Positions 38,901 through 46,370 of a stretch of 64,000 nt of DNA are shown here, piece by piece. Position numbers and translations under genes: made by a program. The stretch is from Pseudomonas nitroreducens (lineage in GTDB: Bacteria; Pseudomonadota; Gammaproteobacteria; Pseudomonadales; Pseudomonadaceae): contig NZ_JACHLI010000020.1 of the NCBI RefSeq assembly GCF_014204515.1, positions 68,031 through 132,030 on the forward strand, given 5' to 3'. The notes beneath the pieces were generated by a model, which saw nothing but the letters and a program-made list of their open reading frames with translations, was not told where the DNA came from and made no database searches. The number at the start of each line of letters is the position of its first letter. Position 1 is the stretch's first letter.

Positions 38901-40255
38901 GGGTTGATGTCGCTCATCAGCGTCATGAACGGCAGGGTGCATGAGGGATAGGTGCTGTAGGGATTGCTCCAGCTGCTCAGGCTGGTCAGGCCCAGCGCGG
39001 TGTCCGCGCTGCCGGCGGCGTAGTTGCTGTTGGGGGTCTTGCCGGCGTAGTAGCGCAGGGTCTCGTAGGCCATCTCGCCGAGCGGGTTGCCCCAGTCCAC
39101 GCACTTGCCGTTGGTCAGCGGATTGAGGTTGTAGCCGCTGGAATCGGTGCAGCCGGTGGAGAACACCAGACGATCGAGGTTGGCGACTATGCCGCTGTTG
39201 TTGACGTAGCAGCGGCCGTTGAAGCAGCCGGTGCCGGTAACGGCATCGGTCAGGAAGCGGCCATTGGCGCTGCTGTACTCGTTGCTGAAGGACGCCGCCG
39301 CCTTGCGTACCACCCCGCCACGCAGGTTGTTGGTGTAGCTGCCGGTGACCAGGCCGAAGTACATCTTGTCCGCCGAGCCGTAGTCGTGCAGCACGCCGGT
39401 GGGCTTGTAGATACTGCCGTACTGGGTGCAGTTGCTTTCCAGCAGGCCGGCGACGCAGGTGCGCACACGCACGTTGTAGTCGTAGGCCGGGATGATGGTG
39501 GTGTCGACGTTGGTGGTGCTGGTGACGGTGTTGGTACCCTGGGCCGACTCGCGGGAGACCCAGCCCCAGATGCGATAGGTGCCCAGCAACGCCTGCTGCA
39601 GGCTGGTGATGATCCGCAGGCGGGGGGCGGCGCTGCTGTTGTAGGCCCCCAGGGTGCCGCTGCCGATGGAGGTGTTGGCGAACAGCACGTACTTGCCGTT
39701 GGTGGGCACCGGGATCGGCGTGTAGTCGGACAGGCTGTAGCCGTCGCGGGCGACGCTCAGGTACTCCTTGCCCCAGCTGTGCGCATCGTTGGGGATGAAG
39801 GCGCGCTCCAGGATCGTGCTCAGGGTGGTGTCGGTGGAGCGGTAGCCGCCGTAGAGCACCTTGCGCAGCACATCCAGGCGCGACATGGTCAGGTAGTTCA
39901 GGTAGTCGCCGCTCCAGCGGCCGACGGCGCTGGTGCACTTCTTCGTGGCGGTGGTGCTGGAGGGCGTGAACACGCCGCTGAGCACGTCGTAGATGTAGCA
40001 CTTGTAGGAATCGAAATAGCCGGTGTAGTCGATGCTCGGCTTGTAGTAGGTGTCCAGCTGGCCGTCGCCGTCGATGTCCGAGGCATCGTTGTAGGCGGGG
40101 AAATACAGCTTCTGGTCGCGCCCCACCACCAGCATGTTCATCGGCGGCGCGGTGTTGCTGACGAACAGCGGCGTCTGCGCCAGCGACGCGCTCCAGGCCT
40201 GGCCGGCAGCCAGGCAGGACAACAGCAGTAACAGCGTCAGGCGCAATGTCTTCAT
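35948..40255 (-). CDS. pilY1: Type IV pilus tip/adhesin protein PilY1
   Basis: The product (1435 aa) starts with a signal peptide (MKTLRLTLLLLLSCLAAGQA). It has a large variable N-terminal half and a C-terminal PilC/PilY1 beta-propeller recognisable from VYVGANDGMLHAFNATSG. An EF-hand-like DIDGDGQLD occurs at 60-68 and a second calcium loop DANSDGIAD near 1145, the type that controls PilT-driven retraction in P. aeruginosa PilY1. Downstream of pilX with a 31-bp gap, it closes a minor-pilin cluster. Its length exceeds P. aeruginosa PilY1, and the variable N-terminus suggests a distinct adhesive specificity. Confidence 0.92.
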   Translation of the reverse strand: MKTLRLTLLLLLSCLAAGQAWSASLAQTPLFVSNTAPPMNMLVVGRDQKLYFPAYNDASDIDGDGQLDTYYKPSIDYTGYFDSYKCYIYDVLSGVFTPSSTTATKKCTSAVGRWSGDYLNYLTMSRLDVLRKVLYGGYRSTDTTLSTILERAFIPNDAHSWGKEYLSVARDGYSLSDYTPIPVPTNGKYVLFANTSIGSGTLGAYNSSAAPRLRIITSLQQALLGTYRIWGWVSRESAQGTNTVTSTTNVDTTIIPAYDYNVRVRTCVAGLLESNCTQYGSIYKPTGVLHDYGSADKMYFGLVTGSYTNNLRGGVVRKAAASFSNEYSSANGRFLTDAVTGTGCFNGRCYVNNSGIVANLDRLVFSTGCTDSSGYNLNPLTNGKCVDWGNPLGEMAYETLRYYAGKTPNSNYAAGSADTALGLTSLSSWSNPYSTYPSCTLPFMTLMSDINPSYDSDVPGSTLGTDARPTTDIGFDFASIGATLWSNEVGGSASVNVGQSGSNSDSAPTAKTASSFATIRGLAEEPTRQGSYSSSAVSYFGSQNALTTAGSNSVQSFSIALSSTLPNISIKTSKGSLRLVPFSMNVSQGVVSQITGFYIDTLTNDSAGNLTSITFRVVYDDAAQGRDYDMDAIVLYTVSARSDGSVDVTSQTEYSVAGDESHMGYTMAGTTKDGVYLEVTGGGSGSTRFRLDTPDGRSPGDCSAITCALLPGLSGSSGALSGSRPSYHTRNFTPTATRAVTTLQDPLWYAAKYGKSDLTSWDRDGDGVPDNYFLVSNPGQLAAQLKSAFDEILQLNTSVTAVAVDSQSLDSGSYVYGTSFTSSDWTGDLIKRQKVRASGSNTATSSIVWRASAQLGSPASRNILFAKNGSLTAFNWSNLTTAQQTQLNRTVTGTVDNLGQTRVGFLRGENSTFRTRASLIGDIINSSPILVSGSDFLSSRADALEGSSTYAAYSTAQAANPPMVYVGANDGMLHAFNATSGAEQFAFVPSAVFANLNALTAPDYGQQQGTEHRYFVDGPPVISDVYYGSAWHKVLVGSLGAGGREVFALDITDPTAPRLLWEFTSDNDASLGYTAATPTIARLHNGKWAALVPNGYDTGASTASLLIIDIQSGALLRKITATPSLTAAETAAVDGLANGLSRLFVADANSDGIADYAYGGDLLGNLWRFDLIDTSLADPLNTAAAESRYAVSFGGSPLYVARNAAGVRQPISAEPYLLDHPSGTGYIVVFGTGRYLLTVDKTTTTQQSVYGIWDRKTAGEATTASLTGSRTRSSLQVQTLSSGVFNGVSTYTLSNNDVAWYDSSGNTADANVNKWGWYFDFLQSGERMVYDMTLYGSSLIINSITPQTGTCTAGISGTIYAVDPERGALTPYNVFDLDNDGNFDSLSGFVTGGGDITVSGGYTWGNSDNSNTQDGIRTNTGSVSGRRTWQIQPAN

Positions 40256-40286
40256 GGCGTCGGCATCCCTGTTCGACGGGGTGGAT

Positions 40287-40829
40287 TCACTGGATGACCA
40301 GGCCGAAGGTCGAGCGCAGGCACAGGGCGTCCGGGCCGCAGGCCTTCACACCCACCGCGCCGTTGTAGGCCTCCGAGTTCACTTCGTAGTAGTAGGTGCA
40401 GCCGGCCTGGCCCTTGGACAGGTAGGCATTGCCGCTGCCGCCGGAACCACCGCGGCAGTTGTTGGAGATGTAGCGCAGGTACCAGCGGGCATTGCGCAGC
40501 AGGGTGGTGCTGCCATCCAGGCCGGTATAGACGGTGGAGCCGGTGAAATTGGTCGCGTAGGTAGTGGCCAGGCCGGTGAAGCAGGGGATCGACGATGCCG
40601 TGCAATTGTCCAGCGCCCGCGTGCTCTTGCGGATACGCCCTTCCCCTTCGCGCAGCGCCGACTCCGCCGCGCTCATCAGCCGCTGCTGTTCGAGCCGGTT
40701 GCCGGTCATCCGGCCTTCCAGCTGCATGCCGCGCATGCCGCTGATCGCCGCGAGCGTGATGAGCACCAGCATGACCAGGGCGATGAACAGCACGGCGCCG
40801 CGCTGGCGCAGAGGCGAAGGACGATTCAT
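40287..40829 (-). CDS. pilX: Minor pilin PilX
   Basis: The product (180 aa) has a short basic leader (MNRPSPLRQRG) and a hydrophobic helix starting AVLFIALVMLVLITL. The residue at position 5 of the mature protein is not Glu, as in GspK-like tip pseudopilins. The C-terminal domain is rich in Gly/Ser and contains several Cys. The ATG overlaps the pilW stop (ATGA). Position between pilW and pilY1 fixes the identity. Confidence 0.88.
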   Translation of the reverse strand: MNRPSPLRQRGAVLFIALVMLVLITLAAISGMRGMQLEGRMTGNRLEQQRLMSAAESALREGEGRIRKSTRALDNCTASSIPCFTGLATTYATNFTGSTVYTGLDGSTTLLRNARWYLRYISNNCRGGSGGSGNAYLSKGQAGCTYYYEVNSEAYNGAVGVKACGPDALCLRSTFGLVIQ

Positions 40830-41614
40830 GGCATGAGGTTCCTCAACATACTGCTGCCGCTGACGATGCGCCGCACCGGGCCGTCGCCGTCGGTGCAGGC
40901 CTTGCTGCCGTAGAGGTCCTGCCAGCGCTGGCAGGTGGTGGCGGCAAGACCGCCGGAGACATTCGCGCTGCTGGCCAGCAGCAGCGAGTAGCGCAGGCTG
41001 CGCACCGTCTGCCCGCTGGCCGGCGTGTCGACGTACTGCGCCACCTTGCGGTTGTATTCGTCGCTGCTGGCATCCACGCCATAGTCAAAGCGCACGGCCA
41101 CCACGTTATCCAGCAGCGTGGTGCCGTTGCACAGCAGCTTGGCGCCACTGAGGGTGAGCTTCTCCACCACGTTGTTGCTCGGGATGTAGCTGCTGTAGGG
41201 CTTGCTCAGGCCGGGCCGGGCGCTCAGCGAGGCGCCGGTGCAGTCGACGTCCACGCTGTCGCGGGGCTGGTAGCGCAGGCACAGCGTGCTGGCATCCACC
41301 CGCACCAGCGCCTGGCCGCTGGCGAAGACGCAGCCGCTGCTATTGAGCGCCGGGAACGACGCCGCCATCCGCGAAGACGGCAAGCGCCGGTAACCGGCCT
41401 TGGCCAGTCGCGCCTCGAGTATCTGCTGGGCATAGCGGGCATTGTCCTGGTTCTGCGCCTGGCTGTTGAAATAGCGCGCGTTGTTCTGCCCGTCGAGGAA
41501 CATCTGCGTCACCCCCAGGATCAGGAACAGGCTCAGGGTCATGGCGATCATCAACTCGATGAGCGTCATGCCAGTCTGCCTGGAGCGCACGGCTGCGGAC
41601 GACTGGGCGCGCAT
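40826..41614 (-). CDS. pilW: Minor pilin PilW
   Basis: The product (262 aa) carries the prepilin peptidase motif TG/MTLIELMIAM after a 15-residue leader, followed by a long helix with NSQAQNQDNARYAQ. Among three candidate starts I use the ATG at 41614, which lies directly after the pilV stop. PilW initiates pilus assembly with FimU, PilV and PilX. Confidence 0.87.
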   Translation of the reverse strand: MRAQSSAAVRSRQTGMTLIELMIAMTLSLFLILGVTQMFLDGQNNARYFNSQAQNQDNARYAQQILEARLAKAGYRRLPSSRMAASFPALNSSGCVFASGQALVRVDASTLCLRYQPRDSVDVDCTGASLSARPGLSKPYSSYIPSNNVVEKLTLSGAKLLCNGTTLLDNVVAVRFDYGVDASSDEYNRKVAQYVDTPASGQTVRSLRYSLLLASSANVSGGLAATTCQRWQDLYGSKACTDGDGPVRRIVSGSSMLRNLMP

Positions 41615-41615
41615 C

Positions 41616-42158
41616 TCAGGGCGCCTCGCGCAGCACATAGCGGCAGATCGTCGTATCGCCGCTGGCACTAGGGTTCAGGCACTCGCCGGACTTGACCCGC
41701 CAGGCCAGCTGGATCTCGATGGCCGAGCCGGAGCCGCTGCAGTTGGTCGAGCCGTTGGTGCGGCAGACATGGAATTCGCTGGCCAGGCTGCTCGCATCGG
41801 GCAACGCCTGCTGCGCCCGCTGGGCCCAGCAGCCCAGGCGCTGGGCGGCAGTCAGCGCGGCCAGCGACGCACAACTGGAGGGCGCGGCGGGGAAGCTTGC
41901 GCCGTCGGCCTTGTAGTAACCCCAGGTGGCCGGCGGCTGCAGTTGCGTGGCACTGCTGTCCTGGGTCGAGTAGAGGTCGGCGCGCATGGTTTCCAGCAGT
42001 TCATCGGCCAGCTCTGCGGCAGTGCTGCGCATCGTCGTGTCGCTGGCGTAGCTGATGGTGCGCGCCTGCATGGAGAACATGCCAAGCACGCCGATGCAGG
42101 TCACCACCAGGGCCACCAGCACCTCGATCAGGCTGAATCCCGCCGGGCGCCGGCTCAC
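41616..42158 (-). CDS. pilV: Minor pilin PilV
   Basis: The product (180 aa) begins at a GTG whose bases overlap the upstream gene's stop (GTGA). The leader is short (VSRRPAG) and the cleavage site AG/FSLIEVLVALVV is canonical. The body contains paired Cys, and CRTNGSTNCSG near residue 140. It belongs to the minor-pilin operon. Longer open frames upstream are inside the preceding gene. Confidence 0.87.
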   Translation of the reverse strand: MSRRPAGFSLIEVLVALVVTCIGVLGMFSMQARTISYASDTTMRSTAAELADELLETMRADLYSTQDSSATQLQPPATWGYYKADGASFPAAPSSCASLAALTAAQRLGCWAQRAQQALPDASSLASEFHVCRTNGSTNCSGSGSAIEIQLAWRVKSGECLNPSASGDTTICRYVLREAP

Positions 42159-42667
42159 TGCCCCGCCCCGCCGCTCAGGCTGATGAAGCCGGAGGGTTCG
42201 ACGGTCACGCTGAAAGCCTTCGAGGTGCCGCTGCTGGTAACGCCGACGCTGGCGTTGGCGGCGGTGCCGTCGGGCTTGAAGGTCAGGCTGCTGACGCTGC
42301 TGTTGACGCTCAGGCTGGACGGCAGGTCCAGCTGGCGGCTGACGATGTCGCTGGATTGGCTGCCACAGCTGGTGGCACGGACCAGGGTCCATTGCAGGTT
42401 GGCGGCAGTGGGACAGAGCGTCAGCGTGGTGCGGGTGGAGACGGCATCGGTGCGCGCCGCCTGGAGCAGCTGGAACAACGTGGTGGCGCCGTTCTGCACG
42501 CGGCTCGACTCGATCATCGAGCGAAAGCTGGGCAGCGCCACCCCGGCGAAGATCGCCAGCAGGGCGACGACCACCATCAGCTCCACCAGGGTAAAAGCTC
42601 CCTGGTGCCGTGGGTCCCTCGCCCGCCCTGGGCGTGGCATTGAGCAGTCACTTGCACGAAGACACAT
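42155..42667 (-). CDS. GspH/FimT-type minor pilin (FimU position)
   Basis: The product (170 aa) has a prepilin site QG/AFTLVELMVVVALLAIF and the GspH/FimT domain with SMIESSRVQNGATTLFQLLQAARTDAV. As the gene immediately before pilV it holds the place of fimU, but FimT cannot be excluded by sequence inspection. The ATG at 42667 has GGAA 7 nt upstream; a start at 42640 would leave a more usual short leader. It is the first gene of the cluster, and its promoter should lie in 42668-42870. Confidence 0.83.
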   Translation of the reverse strand: MCLRASDCSMPRPGRARDPRHQGAFTLVELMVVVALLAIFAGVALPSFRSMIESSRVQNGATTLFQLLQAARTDAVSTRTTLTLCPTAANLQWTLVRATSCGSQSSDIVSRQLDLPSSLSVNSSVSSLTFKPDGTAANASVGVTSSGTSKAFSVTVEPSGFISLSGGAGQ

Positions 42668-42875
42668 GGACGTTTCCAACAATGCTCTGGTGGCCCCCGA
42701 GGGGTGCCAGGACAACGTATGGTTAATGGTCCGACAGCCGTTTCTTCTGGTAGTTGAATCTGTTTGCCGTCAGTGGAGGCGAATTTGCTACCACTGGTAC
42801 TCAGTTATAGACCGCTCGTCCTGGCGATGCCAAAAATCCCCGGCGCAGACGATGACTGGCAGCGTGGCGGACGAA

Positions 42876-42898
42876 AGCCGGGGCGTTGCACCCCGGCT
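42876..42898 (-). terminator. Terminator-like hairpin after pcaK
   Basis: AGCCGGGG/CCCCGGCT form a perfect 8-bp stem with a 7-nt loop, 13 bp beyond the pcaK stop. The T-run is weak. Confidence 0.6.
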
Positions 42899-42910
42899 GC
42901 GCCAACGCAC

Positions 42911-44260
42911 TCAGGTGGCGTCAGCGTGGCTCACCAGCCCCTTGATCACCACCGCTGCGGTAGCGATGGCGGCAGGCAGCATCAGCGCGGTCAGCACCTG
43001 CTCGAAGTTCCAGCCCAGGCCCAGCAGGGTCGCGCCGATCCAGGCACCGAGAATGGCGCCGAAGCGGCCGATGCCGAGCATCCACGACACCCCGGTGGCG
43101 CGCCCCTGGGTCGGGTAGAAGCGTGCCGCCAGCGACGGCATGGCCGACTGCGCGCCGTTCACGCACATGCCGGCGGCCAGCACCAGGGTCGCCAGCAGCG
43201 TGACGGTACCCAGGCTCTGCCCGACGAAGTAGGCGAACACCCCGGCCAGGCAGTAGAAGATGCCGATGACCTTGTGCGGGTTGAAGCGATCCATGGCCCA
43301 GCCCACCGCCACCGAACTGAGCACCCCGCCGAGCTGGAACAGCGCGCCGATGAAGGCCGCCTGCTCCATGCTCGCGCCGGCATCGCGCATCAGCGTCGGC
43401 AGCCAGCTGGTGAGCAGGTAGACGATCACCAGGCCCATGAAATAGGTCAGCCAGAGCAGCAGGGTCCCCGCGCTGTAGGTGCCGGAGAAGATCACCTTGA
43501 ACACGTTGCGGCTCTGCACCGTCTTCTGTTCGGGCACGCTGAAGTCGCGGGCGGCCACCACCTCATCCGGCGCGATGGGCGCCAGCACGCGCTTAACCTT
43601 GTCCGCGCCGCGGCTGCGCACCACCAGGAAGCGCGCCGACTCCGGCAGCCACACCAGCAGCACTACCGCCAGCACCAGCGGCAGCACACCGCCGAGCAGC
43701 AGCAGGCTGTGCCAGCCGTAGGCCGGAATCAGCTTGGCGGAAACGAAGCCACCCGAGGCCATGCCCAGGTTGAAGCCGCAGAACATGCTGGTCACCAGCA
43801 GCGACTTGAGGCGCTCGGGGGTGTACTCCGAGAGCAGCGTGGTGGCATTGGGCATCGCCGCGCCCAGGCCGATGCCGGTCAGCAGACGCAGCGCCATCAG
43901 CTGTTCGAGGTTGGCGCTGTAGGCCGACAGCAGGCTGAACAGGCCAAACAGGAACACCGCCACCACCAGCACGCCCTTGCGCCCGAAGCGGTCGGCCAGC
44001 GGGCCGGAGCCCAGGGCGCCGAACACCATGCCGATCAGCGCGGCGCTCATCACCGGGCCGAGGCTGGCGCGGTCGATGCCCCAGTCCTGGGTCAGCGCCG
44101 GGGCGATGAAGCCCATGGCGGCGGTATCCAGGCCATCGAGGAAGACGATGAGGAAGCACAGCAGCACGATGCGGCACTGGTACAGCGACAGCGGCTGGGC
44201 ATTGATGAAGGACTGGACGTCGAGGGTGCCGGCAGCGGGCACGTGGGCGGAACTGGTCAT
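42911..44260 (-). CDS. pcaK: 4-hydroxybenzoate/protocatechuate MFS transporter
   Basis: The product (449 aa) is a 12-helix major facilitator of the aromatic acid:H+ symporter family. DGLDTAAMGF in helix 1 is the DGxD motif required for transport in PcaK, and GPLADRFGRKG is the MFS loop 2-3 motif. AGGAAG lies 8 nt before the ATG. A PcaR-type box occurs about 212 bp upstream. It is separated from pcaR only by the oppositely oriented kptA. Benzoate or vanillate transport is possible, but the surrounding pca/pob genes favour PcaK. Confidence 0.88.
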   Translation of the reverse strand: MTSSAHVPAAGTLDVQSFINAQPLSLYQCRIVLLCFLIVFLDGLDTAAMGFIAPALTQDWGIDRASLGPVMSAALIGMVFGALGSGPLADRFGRKGVLVVAVFLFGLFSLLSAYSANLEQLMALRLLTGIGLGAAMPNATTLLSEYTPERLKSLLVTSMFCGFNLGMASGGFVSAKLIPAYGWHSLLLLGGVLPLVLAVVLLVWLPESARFLVVRSRGADKVKRVLAPIAPDEVVAARDFSVPEQKTVQSRNVFKVIFSGTYSAGTLLLWLTYFMGLVIVYLLTSWLPTLMRDAGASMEQAAFIGALFQLGGVLSSVAVGWAMDRFNPHKVIGIFYCLAGVFAYFVGQSLGTVTLLATLVLAAGMCVNGAQSAMPSLAARFYPTQGRATGVSWMLGIGRFGAILGAWIGATLLGLGWNFEQVLTALMLPAAIATAAVVIKGLVSHADAT

Positions 44261-44471
44261 GCGAAGACTTCCTGCGAAGGCGTCGTCGCGGGAAGGCCGG
44301 GCTTATCGCCTCGCTCTCCCGCAAGCTGGACAGGAATGAGGCGCGAGCCGGTGGACGCACGGACCGGCGAATTGGGCAGGCACACAGGGGCCATGGCTGA
44401 CGCTCATTGTTGTTATTGCCCGTCCGGCTGGACGAGTGGAGCCACAGTACGAAGAGACGCCCGGTCGTTCA

Positions 44472-44486
44472 ATTCGATAATCGCGC
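44472..44486 (-). promoter_or_regulatory. PcaR operator candidate upstream of pcaK
   Basis: ATTCGATAATCGCGC on the plus strand matches the PcaR box GTTCGATAATCGCAC at 13 of 15 positions. The gap 44261-44571 otherwise shows no other element I can name; the box lies 86 bp from the kptA start and could also influence it. Confidence 0.65.
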
Positions 44487-44571
44487 CTGTGGGCGGTTAG
44501 CGAACAGCATTCAGCCCCACCCGCTCCGGTTAGAATGCGCCGCACACAAAAAGGAAAAATCAGAGGAAGAG

Positions 44572-45117
44572 ATGAACGACAACGAAAGGAAATCCATCAG
44601 CAAATGGCTGTCGCTGATCCTGCGCCACAGCCCGGAAACCGCCGGCCTGAGCCTGGACGCCAATGGCTGGGTGGCGGTCGATGAGCTGCTCGCGCAGTCC
44701 GCCCGCAAGGGGCGCCACTTCGACCGCGCAATGCTCGATGAAGTAGTCGCCACCAACGACAAGCAACGCTTTGCCTTCAGCGACGACGGCCTGCGCATCC
44801 GCGCCAGCCAGGGGCATTCGGTCGACATCGACCTGCAACTGGAGCCCTGCGAACCGCCCGAGGTGCTCTACCACGGCACGGTGCCCGCGGCGATCGCAGC
44901 AATCCAGGCGGATGGCCTGAAACCCATGAGTCGCCAGCATGTGCACCTCAGCGCCGACCGCGAAACCGCCGACCGGGTCGGCTCGCGACGCGGCAAGCCG
45001 ACCATCCTGGTGGTGCGCAGCGGCCAGATGTGGCGCGACGGCCACCGCTTCTACCGCTCGGCCAACGGCGTCTGGCTGGCCGAGGCAGTCCCTTCGAACT
45101 ACCTCGAACAACGCTGA
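44572..45117 (+). CDS. kptA: RNA 2'-phosphotransferase (Tpt1/KptA)
   Basis: The product (181 aa) removes an internal 2'-phosphate from RNA with NAD+, releasing ADP-ribose 1'',2''-cyclic phosphate, the last step of tRNA splicing in yeast; bacterial substrates are unknown. Family motifs are SLILRHSPE (14-22), LYHGT (99-103), RQHVHLS (121-127) and SRRGKP (138-143). GAGGAAGAG gives a good ribosome-binding site at 44572. It is the only plus-strand gene between pcaK and pcaR, converging with pcaR 6 bp away. There is no other RNA-repair gene in the window. Confidence 0.92.
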   Translation: MNDNERKSISKWLSLILRHSPETAGLSLDANGWVAVDELLAQSARKGRHFDRAMLDEVVATNDKQRFAFSDDGLRIRASQGHSVDIDLQLEPCEPPEVLYHGTVPAAIAAIQADGLKPMSRQHVHLSADRETADRVGSRRGKPTILVVRSGQMWRDGHRFYRSANGVWLAEAVPSNYLEQR

Positions 45118-45123
45118 ACGCGG

Positions 45124-45966
45124 TCAGTGGAACAGCCGCGTGCCCAGCTCGCGGCTGGCTTCCAGCAACACCGGCAGGAAGCGCGTTTCCAGCTCCTGGC
45201 GCGACACACGGCCGGCGTGGGTGCCGACGTTCAGCGCGGCCAGCACCTGGCCGGCGGAATCCTTCAGCGGCACGGCAATGGAACGCAGGCCGACTTCCAG
45301 TTCCTGGTCGATGATCACCCAGCCCTGCTGACGGATCTCGGCGATGCTCGCGCGGAGCATTTCCGGGGTGTGCACGGTGCGGCTGGTCTTCACCTGCAGG
45401 TCGGCGTGGGCCAGGTAATCCTCCAGCGCATCGTCGTTCAATCCGGCCAGCAGGATGCGGCCCATGGACGTGCAGTACGCCGGCAGACGGCTGCCGACGC
45501 TCAGGTCCACCGAGATCAAGCGCTGCGGCGTAGCCGAGCGGGCGATGTAGAGAATCTCGTCGCCTTCCAGCGTGGCCATGGAGCAGGCCTCGTGCAGTTG
45601 CTCGCTGAGGCGGTCGAGGATCGGCTGCGCGGTGACTGCCAGCGGCGTCGAGGACAGGTAGGCGTGACCGAGGGTCAGCACCTTGGGCAGCAGCGAATAG
45701 GTGCGGCCATCGGAGGTGACGTAGCCCAGCTTCATCAGCGTGTGCAGACAGCGGCGCACCGCGGCTCGGGGAATCTCCGTGCGGTGGCTGATCTGCGCGA
45801 TTGTCAGGTGGCGCTTGCGCTCCTGGAACGCATGGATCACCGCCAAGCCGCGGGCCAGCGAGGTCATGAAGTTCGGATCGCCGGTGAAGGCCTCGATGCG
45901 CTTGGCGGGCGAAGCGATGATCGGCGGCGCGAGGGGCGGCAGGCTGGCACGGGGAGCGTCGGTCAT
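45124..45966 (-). CDS. pcaR: IclR-family regulator of the pca regulon
   Basis: The product (280 aa) has a winged helix-turn-helix after a 33-residue leader (SLARGLAVIHAFQERKRHLTIAQISHRTEIPRAAVRR in part, about 35-71) and a C-terminal IclR effector domain. GDPNFMTSLARGL and the TPQRLISVDLSVGSRLPAYCTSMGR block are typical of PcaR/PobR/CatR-type IclR proteins responding to beta-ketoadipate. AGGA lies 8 nt before the ATG at 45966. Three boxes resembling the PcaR operator lie 27-83 bp upstream, implying autoregulation. Confidence 0.92.
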   Translation of the reverse strand: MTDAPRASLPPLAPPIIASPAKRIEAFTGDPNFMTSLARGLAVIHAFQERKRHLTIAQISHRTEIPRAAVRRCLHTLMKLGYVTSDGRTYSLLPKVLTLGHAYLSSTPLAVTAQPILDRLSEQLHEACSMATLEGDEILYIARSATPQRLISVDLSVGSRLPAYCTSMGRILLAGLNDDALEDYLAHADLQVKTSRTVHTPEMLRASIAEIRQQGWVIIDQELEVGLRSIAVPLKDSAGQVLAALNVGTHAGRVSRQELETRFLPVLLEASRELGTRLFH

Positions 45967-45992
45967 TGTTGTTGTCCTGGCAGGCAAATGCC

Positions 45993-46049
45993 GGGCGATT
46001 ATCGACACGCACGGGCGATAATCGCAACACGGATGATCGATTATCGAAC
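45993..46049 (-). promoter_or_regulatory. Three phased PcaR operator candidates upstream of pcaR
   Basis: Minus-strand boxes GTTCGATAATCGATC (46049-46035), GTTGCGATTATCGCCC (46028-46013) and GTGTCGATAATCGCCC (46008-45993) have centres at about 46042, 46020 and 46000, i.e. two helical turns apart. Confidence 0.75.
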
Positions 46050-46097
46050 AGAGCTTATTGAACTGTCCGCAGCCAGAGGCAAGTGCGCAGGTCAGGC

Positions 46098-46170
46098 GTA
46101 GGGCGCATAACGCGCCAGCGTTATCCGCCATCGGGGCCGGCGGATAACCTGTTCCAGGTTATGCGCCTAC
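46098..46170. repeat. Palindromic repeat, family B
   Basis: A full copy with one base missing in the last GCCCTAC lies between pcaR and the zapE-like gene. Confidence 0.88.
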
Positions 46171-46187
46171 GACACCACAGGAGCACG

Positions 46188-46306
46188 CCCTCTCCCTAAC
46201 CCTCTCCCTGAAGGGAGAGGGGACTGGATCGGCATCGGCTGAAACCATGGCGTCAGCCGGCACGGGCGGCTCCCTCTCCCTTCAGGGAGAGGGCTGGGGA
46301 GAGGGG
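46188..46306. repeat. Two family C hairpins
   Basis: Units at 46188-46222 and 46270-46306 occupy most of the remaining gap before the zapE-like gene end. Confidence 0.8.
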
Positions 46307-46370
46307 ATACCCAGGCACCAGGTTGGCAAGCGAGCTAGCTTTTACCGGATATCCCTATGCAGGTGGTTGC

